Below are positions 5,881 to 9,985 of a stretch of 9,985 nucleotides of DNA, piece after piece (position 1 is the first letter of the stretch; every line of letters begins with the position of its first letter). This DNA is from Phycisphaerae bacterium (lineage in GTDB: Bacteria > Planctomycetota > Phycisphaerae > Phycisphaerales > SM1A02). A program made the position numbers and the translations under genes. The stretch spans positions 1 through 9,985 of the forward strand of contig VGXK01000048.1 of the NCBI GenBank assembly GCA_016873355.1. Reading direction: 5' to 3'. The notes under the pieces are model-generated. The model worked only from the letters and a program-made list of their open reading frames with translations. It made no database searches and was not told the DNA's origin.

Positions 5881-6867
5881 TCAGCGCCCCGGGTCTTTCG
5901 GTACTTGTAGGGAGAACTCGACGCACGGATCGCTGAGCTTTGTTCCGAACATTACAAGTCCACCAACGGCAGGCACTTGCGACTCAGGCAGCGAGGTGTC
6001 CGGCTCCAGCTCGAGCGTGACGCGGACGTGACCATCCGCCACCTCGCCGGCGGTGACCGCGCCTCCGTGCACGCCGAATCCGGGCAGATCGAAGGAGAGA
6101 AAGCTCACGCGCGGCGGTCCCTCGACGCCCTTCGGGCAGGTGCCTCGGATCTCGAGGCGATCGCCCTCCACGGACGCGCGGCCGCCGATCGAGGCGAGCG
6201 GCTTGGGGTAGGAGCGACCGTCGATCACTGCGGGAAGCGCCGGGAGCGCAGAAAGATCCTCCGCGCTCGGCAACCCGAGCGGGAGTTCCGCCTCGCCGAG
6301 CAGGCAGATTTCCTTGCAGACCATGTACTTCACGGAGAGGGTCGCGGGCGCGGCGCCCGCAGCGCTCGTGGTGCCCGCTGGCGCCGCGGCCCCCGACGAC
6401 CGTGGCGCCGCCGCGAATTCGAACGGCAGGACAATCACGGCGCGATCGCCGTAGCCGAAGCTCGTCTCGTGTTCCGTACGAAAGACCTCGGGGCGCGGAT
6501 AGATCGCCTCTCCCTGCTTCCACCCGGAGGGAAGCGTCGCTTCGAACCTGGGAGGAAGGCCGCCGTCGCCCGGATTCCGCCAGTAGGCATGCCACTTCGG
6601 TTTCATGACGAAGCGAACGCCCACGAGCAGCCGCCCGGCGTCGTCCTTCCAGAGGCCGGCGAGCTCCACCTTCGCCGGAAACTCCTCCGCCTTCCTGGCC
6701 GCGCCGGGACTCATGCCGGGAATCGAGGGAACGGGCGAATCGGACGGCGGTTGCGCTCGCTCGGCGGGAGGCGCGGCTGCCTGCGGCGCACCGGCCGCAG
6801 CCGTGCCGGTCACGAGGAGCATCACCGCCGTTGCTGCGGCGCGGATCGAGGAGATTCGAGTGCGCAT
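5881..6867 (-). CDS. Exported stand-alone DsbD-alpha-like (DsbD N-terminal domain) protein
   Basis: A 328-residue exported protein. A signal peptide spans about residues 8-26 (ends GTAAAGAPQA) and is followed by a Pro/Ala-rich linker. From about residue 64 it matches the immunoglobulin-like N-terminal domain of DsbD/ScsB-type reductases (Pfam DsbD_N/DsbC group): KPKWHAYWRNPGDGGLPP (Trp92, His93, Tyr95, Trp96), a GYGDRAVIVLPFEF strand, and VKYMVCKEICLLGEAELPL with the redox pair Cys184 and Cys188. In ScsB-like proteins this domain is fused to a transmembrane electron-transfer domain. Here the protein ends after a second beta-rich region with further cysteines (GTCPKG, SDPCVEF), and there is no membrane domain. 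It probably passes or receives electrons in the periplasm with partners encoded elsewhere. No good Shine-Dalgarno sequence precedes ATG 6867. The redoxin gene lies 126 bases downstream. Confidence 0.88.
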   Translation of the reverse strand: MRTRISSIRAAATAVMLLVTGTAAAGAPQAAAPPAERAQPPSDSPVPSIPGMSPGAARKAEEFPAKVELAGLWKDDAGRLLVGVRFVMKPKWHAYWRNPGDGGLPPRFEATLPSGWKQGEAIYPRPEVFRTEHETSFGYGDRAVIVLPFEFAAAPRSSGAAAPAGTTSAAGAAPATLSVKYMVCKEICLLGEAELPLGLPSAEDLSALPALPAVIDGRSYPKPLASIGGRASVEGDRLEIRGTCPKGVEGPPRVSFLSFDLPGFGVHGGAVTAGEVADGHVRVTLELEPDTSLPESQVPAVGGLVMFGTKLSDPCVEFSLQVPKDPGR

Positions 6868-6942
6868 GCCGATGTTCTACTGGCACCCGCGGGGTTCCGC
6901 TGCGTTTGCCTCGGCGCGGCGGCGAGGGCAAGATGAGCGGCA
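6868..6942. promoter_or_regulatory. Divergent intergenic region between DsbD-alpha-like and rhodanese-like genes
   Basis: These 75 bases separate two divergent genes and should contain both promoters. On the minus strand, TAGAAC (plus 6876-6881) matches four of six bases of a -10 box but lies only seven or so bases before the ATG, which would mean a leaderless message. For the plus strand, a purine patch GGCGAGGG (about 6919-6927) may serve as a distant ribosome binding site. Neither call is strong. Confidence 0.25.
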
Positions 6943-7482
6943 ATGAGCAGTACGAGTTCCATCCCTCGAGCCGTTCCGCCGGTCATGCTCGCACTGCTCG
7001 TGATTGCCGGCGCCGGTTGCGACACCGTGACGAGCGATCGCGACATCCGCTGGGTCTCGCCCACGGAGGCGCAGGAGCTCGGCACGCCCAAGGGCTTCTC
7101 GCTCTCGCGGGCGAAGTCGGTCGTCTTCGTCGATCCGCGCAGCCGCACTGATTTCGCCGCCGGTCACATTCCCGGCGCCAAGATGGTTCCCTTCGCCGAG
7201 GTGCGCGAAGGCGGCGTCGAGCAGCTTCGCGAGTTCGACATCCTGGTCGTCTACGACAGCGACCACGAGGACGTGATCGCCCGCTCGATGAGCAAGCGAC
7301 TCATGGAGTTCGAAACCTGGGACGTGTACACGCTGCGGGGCGGATTGCGGGCCTGGGACAAGGGCGGCTTCGGCGTGGAGTACGGATTGCCCCAGGGTGG
7401 CGAAGCCACCGCGTCGAATGGGGCCGAGGCGGTGACCGAGGCGATTCCCAAACCCGTCTACGGGCGCCCGAAAGGCAAGTAG
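6943..7482 (+). CDS. Rhodanese-fold lipoprotein lacking the catalytic cysteine
   Basis: A 179-residue envelope protein. A signal sequence (VMLALLVIAGAGC) ends in a lipobox-like AGAGC, so Cys26 is probably lipidated; Gly at -3 is not the ideal Leu. Asp27 follows the cysteine, which in enterobacteria retains lipoproteins in the inner membrane. The rhodanese-like domain spans about residues 35-147: VVFVDPRSRTDFAAGHIPGAK matches the DxR...F..GHIPGA signature, DILVVYDSDHEDVIARSMSKRL is the active-site region, and TLRGGLRAWDKGGF matches the GG...W...G end. Sulfurtransferases have Cys right after VVY. Here that position is Asp105, so sulfur transfer by the usual mechanism is not possible, and a binding or regulatory role is more likely. 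The tail is Ala/Glu-rich and ends with basic residues. It diverges from the DsbD-alpha-like gene. Confidence 0.9.
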   Translation: MSSTSSIPRAVPPVMLALLVIAGAGCDTVTSDRDIRWVSPTEAQELGTPKGFSLSRAKSVVFVDPRSRTDFAAGHIPGAKMVPFAEVREGGVEQLREFDILVVYDSDHEDVIARSMSKRLMEFETWDVYTLRGGLRAWDKGGFGVEYGLPQGGEATASNGAEAVTEAIPKPVYGRPKGK

Positions 7483-7690
7483 CGCGTTCAGCTCGGCGCT
7501 GCAGCCGACGAGCGAACGGTCGGCGGTGCGACTGGAGCGGCCCGGTCGCTCGCGGCTGAGCGCCGTGCACGCGGCGGACCGTTTCGCTGGCAGCGTGTGC
7601 GCCGCGCGGAATGTCGTCGACTGTTTCGCGCATCGCGCCACGCGCGTGGGCGACGCGTGAAACTGGCTCGGACGACTCCGCGCCGAAATC
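7483..7690. other. Convergent intergenic region, no gene seen
   Basis: The 208 bases between the ends of the rhodanese-like gene and atpG form the longest gap in the window. I see no coding frame with support. It contains GCCGAC/GTCGGC (7504-7509 and 7519-7524, loop 9) shortly after the rhodanese stop, and a 12-base perfect palindrome CCACGCGCGTGG at 7638-7649 on the atpG side. Neither has a U tract, so a rho-independent terminator is not evident for either gene. Confidence 0.5.
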
Positions 7691-8629
7691 TCACTCGAGC
7701 GCAGCGGCGCCCGAGACGATCTCCGTGAGCTCGGTGGTGATGCGGGCCTGGCGAGCGCGGTTGTAGCTGCGTCGCAGCGTGCGGCCGAGACCGCCGGCGT
7801 TGTCGGTGGCGGCCTTCATGGCCACCATGCGCATCACGTTCTCGCTCACGATCGCGTCCATGAACGCCTGGTAGAGCGACACCTTCAGGCATCGCGGAAG
7901 CAGATCGTCGAGCAATTCGGCGCTCGAGGGGCTGAATTCGTAGAGCGCGTGCGGCTCGCGCGAACGAGCGGCCGGGGAACGCTCCTCGGCGCCGGCGCCG
8001 CCGGACGCGCCTGCCTTCGACGGATCGCCCGCGCCGCGGGCGCCGGGCAGCGTCATGGGCAGAAGCTGCATGACCTCCGGCACCTGCCGGCTGTTCGAGA
8101 TGAACTTCATGCTCACCACGCGCACCGAATCGATCGTGCCGCTCGTGAAGTCCTCGATGAGCCGATCGCCGAGCTTCTCCACTTCCTCGAACTTCGGGCG
8201 GTCGCCGAAGGAGTGCCGCGCCGTGATCGGGACCTTCGCGAAGCGGAAATAGCCGACGGCCTTCTTGCCGCTCGTCTCGAGCTGGACCTCCCGCTTTGCG
8301 CCGCGAAGCTCGCGAATGCGGCCCATTGCCGTTCGCAGCACGTGGCCGTTGTAGGCGCCGCAGAGGCCGCGATCGCTGGCGATCACGAGCACGAGGTCCT
8401 TGCCCGACGGCGCGCGCGGCGCCGACATGAGCGGGTGATTCGCGTCGCCGGCGGCGGCCGCCACCTCGGTCACCATCTCGCGGATGCGATCCACGTACGG
8501 CCGGCTCGCCTTGGCCCGCGCCATCGCCGCCGTGAACTTGGCGGTCGCGATCATCTGCATCGTCTTCGTGATCCGCTGGATGGTGCGGACCGCGATCATG
8601 CGCTTCTTGATCTGCCTCAGCTGGGCCAT
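7691..8629 (-). CDS. atpG: F-type ATP synthase gamma subunit
   Basis: The gamma subunit is the central stalk that rotates inside the F1 head and couples proton or sodium flow to ATP synthesis. The 312-residue product shows both conserved ends: MAQLRQIKKRMIAVRTIQRITKTMQMIATAK at the N-terminal helix, and MKAATDNAGG...SYNRARQARITTELTEIVSGA at the C-terminal helix. SDRGLCGAYNGHVL (about 85-98) in the Rossmann-like domain is also a family hallmark. Residues 196-226, between MQLLPMTLPG and ALYEFSP, form a Gly/Ala/Ser-rich insert that makes it about 20 residues longer than usual. I chose ATG 8629 because family similarity begins exactly there; the frame stays open far upstream without similarity. 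There is no Shine-Dalgarno sequence. The upstream phosphodiesterase gene overlaps by 13 bases. No other atp gene is in the window. Confidence 0.98.
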   Translation of the reverse strand: MAQLRQIKKRMIAVRTIQRITKTMQMIATAKFTAAMARAKASRPYVDRIREMVTEVAAAAGDANHPLMSAPRAPSGKDLVLVIASDRGLCGAYNGHVLRTAMGRIRELRGAKREVQLETSGKKAVGYFRFAKVPITARHSFGDRPKFEEVEKLGDRLIEDFTSGTIDSVRVVSMKFISNSRQVPEVMQLLPMTLPGARGAGDPSKAGASGGAGAEERSPAARSREPHALYEFSPSSAELLDDLLPRCLKVSLYQAFMDAIVSENVMRMVAMKAATDNAGGLGRTLRRSYNRARQARITTELTEIVSGAAALE

Positions 8630-9621
8630 GGTGAGGGCGGAGATGATAGCGGAAGGGACGACTCGGTCGATGGCGGCGGCGCCCGCAATTGAAGGGTCGC
8701 GGTCGACGAATTCGACGACGGAGAACGAGCGATCGACGCCGCGGAATCCGCGATGGACGCGGCGCCGATGCGAAGCCCGTCCCACCCCAGGTGCATTCCC
8801 GGCGGGAGCTTCGAGTCGAGGTCGGCGTGGCGGATGTCGTGCGTCATGTGCACGAAGTAGGTCCGCTCCGCGCCGATCCGTTCGGCCGCCGCGATCGCCT
8901 CGTCGACGGTGAAGTGGGTGGGGTGCGCGCGATACCGCAGCATGTCCATCACGAGCGTGCGAACGCCCCGGAGCTCGCGCCAGGTGGCCGGCGGAATCGA
9001 GTTCACGTCCGTGCAGTAGGCGATCGGAAGCGGATCGTCGACGACGACGCCGTGCGATGGATCGGCGGCTCGTGCGCTCCGCGACGCATCGTCGAAGCGG
9101 AAGCCGAGCACGGGAACGCGGCCGTGCCGCAGATCGAGCGGCGTCACGCGCACTCCGTGCAGCTCGAACGGGCGCCCCGCCTCGATGCGGCGCGGGATCA
9201 GGTTCGCCACGAACGAGTCGTTCACGTTCTCCTTCGCGTGGAAGACGTGCCGGTAGACGCGATCGAGGTGCTCGAGCGTGCGATCGTCCGCGTAGATCTC
9301 GATCGGCGCCTGCATGATCGCGTTGTAGCGCCGCACGTCGTCGAGGCCGAAGGTGTGATCGACGTGATGGTGCGTGAAGAGAATGCCGTCGCAGCGATCG
9401 AGACCCAGGCGCAGCGACTGCTCGCGATGATCGGGTGGGCAGTCGATGAGCACGTCGCGCCGTGCGCCGCGCGGATCCGTGAAGCGAAGCAGTGCTCCGG
9501 AGCGGGTCCGGCGATCGCGCGGATCGCTCGAGCGACACACCTCGCAGGAACAGCCGATGACGGGAACTCCGGCGCTCGTGCCGGTGCCGAGCAGCACGAG
9601 CTCCACGCGCTGCACGCTCAT
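8617..9621 (-). CDS. Metallo-beta-lactamase-fold phosphodiesterase, PhnP-like
   Basis: A 334-residue cytoplasmic metal-dependent hydrolase. The N-terminus LVLLGTGTSAGVPVIGCSCEVC resembles PhnP, with Cys24, Cys26 and Cys29 as likely structural zinc ligands. The metal site motif FTHHHVDHTFGLDD provides His84, His86, Asp88 and His89. Further ligands are probably His166 (DLRHG), Asp204 (YCTDV) and His258 or His261 (FVHMTHD). PhnP hydrolyses cyclic ribosyl phosphates in phosphonate breakdown. No other phn gene is present here, so the substrate may differ, and broad names such as MBL-fold hydrolase are safer. Family similarity ends at about HLGWDGLRI (residue 285). The remaining 49 residues are a Ser/Pro/Ala-rich tail that runs 13 bases into atpG. 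ATG 9621 overlaps the thiE stop as ATGA, which fixes the start. Confidence 0.93.
   Translation of the reverse strand: MSVQRVELVLLGTGTSAGVPVIGCSCEVCRSSDPRDRRTRSGALLRFTDPRGARRDVLIDCPPDHREQSLRLGLDRCDGILFTHHHVDHTFGLDDVRRYNAIMQAPIEIYADDRTLEHLDRVYRHVFHAKENVNDSFVANLIPRRIEAGRPFELHGVRVTPLDLRHGRVPVLGFRFDDASRSARAADPSHGVVVDDPLPIAYCTDVNSIPPATWRELRGVRTLVMDMLRYRAHPTHFTVDEAIAAAERIGAERTYFVHMTHDIRHADLDSKLPPGMHLGWDGLRIGAASIADSAASIARSPSSNSSTATLQLRAPPPSTESSLPLSSPPSPWPS
8643..8670 (-). promoter_or_regulatory. Candidate internal promoter for atpG
   Basis: On the minus strand, TATCAT (plus 8643-8648) matches five of six bases of the -10 consensus. TCGACC (plus 8665-8670), sixteen bases upstream, matches four of six of the -35 consensus. 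The -10 box ends 13 bases before ATG 8629, so the transcript would have a leader of only about six bases. The element lies inside the 3' end of the phosphodiesterase gene and stands out as AT-rich locally. Confidence 0.4.
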
Positions 9622-9985
9622 GCGCGGCACTCGCGGTCGGACGCGGCGCGGGTTTCCGCGGACTCGTCGCGCGCCGCGAACGGGCCCGCATCGGACGCAC
9701 GCGTCGACGCGGATGCCGTCGATGAGCCGAGCGAAGCGACGATTCGCGCGGCCGTCTCGCCGGGATCGGCGGCGCCGCAGATCGCCGCGCTCACGGCCAC
9801 GCCGCGACATCCCGCATCGACGAGGGCGGGCACTCGTTCCGGCGTGATCCCCCCGATCGCCAGGTGAGGCGTCCGCGGATGCGCGGCAATGAACTCGCGC
9901 AGATAGGCAACGCCGCTCGGCTCGCGGTCGGGCTTGAGCGAAGTGGTGAACATGGCGCCGACGCCGCAGTAGTCGGCGCCCCCGG
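9618..9985 (-). CDS. thiE: Thiamine-phosphate synthase, C-terminal part cut by window edge
   Basis: ThiE joins the thiazole phosphate and the pyrimidine diphosphate to make thiamin phosphate. The visible 121 residues begin inside the protein with GADYCGVGAMFTTSLKPDRE, matching the family segment GADYIGVGPVFPTxTKPD. Then come HLAIGGITPERVPALVDAGCRGVAVSAAI, where the GG and VSAI loops bind phosphate groups in known ThiE structures. The N-terminal half lies beyond the right edge, so the start is not seen; a methionine at 9953 is internal and not the start. The enzyme core ends near ARIVASL. About 36 further residues, rich in Ala, Ser, Asp and Arg, form a tail. The stop overlaps the ATG of the phosphodiesterase gene by 4 bases, so the two are probably coupled in one transcript. 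Confidence 0.94.
   Translation of the reverse strand, partial: GGADYCGVGAMFTTSLKPDREPSGVAYLREFIAAHPRTPHLAIGGITPERVPALVDAGCRGVAVSAAICGAADPGETAARIVASLGSSTASASTRASDAGPFAARDESAETRAASDRECRA

Noticed and set aside
5977..6936. Long frames on the plus strand opposite the DsbD-alpha-like gene
   Set aside because: They are antisense shadows, with Arg/His/Gly-rich composition and no start-site support.
7638..7649. Perfect palindrome CCACGCGCGTGG as an atpG terminator or operator
   Set aside because: It has no U tract after it and only a short foldable stem. It is noted in the intergenic entry but not called as a functional site.
8630..9700. Extension of the atpG frame upstream to 9700
   Set aside because: The frame stays open, but AtpG similarity starts exactly at MAQLRQIKK. 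The upstream part is an alternative frame of the phosphodiesterase gene.
1..9985. Frequent CGATCG-like hexamers across the window
   Set aside because: They look common but are irregularly spaced and mostly inside codons such as Asp/Arg and Ile/Asp pairs. I could not show enrichment over what the base composition predicts.
1..9985. CRISPR arrays, tRNA or rRNA genes, insertion sequences, toxin-antitoxin or defence genes
   Set aside because: I looked for regular direct repeats, cloverleaf-like segments, transposase motifs and small paired genes, and found none that I could support.

Overview
The window is very GC-rich, gene-dense bacterial DNA. I recognise 13 genes: 11 complete and one cut at each edge. 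No rRNA, tRNA, CRISPR array, transposase, integrase or phage gene is visible, and no gap between genes exceeds about 210 bases. The mix suggests a chromosomal segment of a Gram-negative-type bacterium. It has a beta clamp gene without dnaA or recF beside it, an ATP synthase gamma gene without its usual partners, and a CPIC redoxin with a lysine/serine-rich linker. A planctomycete of the Phycisphaerae kind would fit, but that is an inference from gene style and not proved by the sequence.

Layout from left to right. (1) 1-2480, minus strand: one compact operon, transcribed right to left. It runs protein-arginine/tyrosine phosphatase (ywlE type), ribose-5-phosphate isomerase B (rpiB), a 367-residue membrane-anchored protein with a glycine/alanine-rich hydrophobic segment, and an exported protein cut by the left edge. 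Two of its junctions are ATGA overlaps. (2) 2620-3614: a 212-residue cytoplasmic protein of unknown function on the plus strand. It converges on, and overlaps by 73 bases, a small minus-strand membrane protein with a zinc ribbon. (3) 3685-4818: dnaN, the replication sliding clamp, on the plus strand. (4) 4819-5004: a strong bidirectional terminator shared by dnaN and the next minus-strand gene. (5) 5005-7482: an envelope redox block. It holds an exported CPIC redoxin and an exported stand-alone DsbD-alpha-like protein on the minus strand, and a divergent rhodanese-fold lipoprotein that lacks the catalytic cysteine. (6) 7691-9985, minus strand: thiE (cut by the right edge), a PhnP-like metallo-beta-lactamase-fold phosphodiesterase and atpG, packed with overlapping ends.

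How the genes work together. Most are household functions: replication clamp, F-type ATPase rotor stalk, thiamin synthesis, pentose phosphate isomerisation. The ywlE-rpiB pair also occurs in Bacillus subtilis (ywlE-ywlF), so that part looks like an old conserved arrangement. The envelope redox block is the most system-like part. I do not see a clearly new biological system such as a defence island or biosynthetic cluster. The points worth a second look are the redox block with its cysteine-less rhodanese, the isolated atpG with a possible near-leaderless promoter, the coding overlap at 3186-3258, and the uncharacterised proteins.
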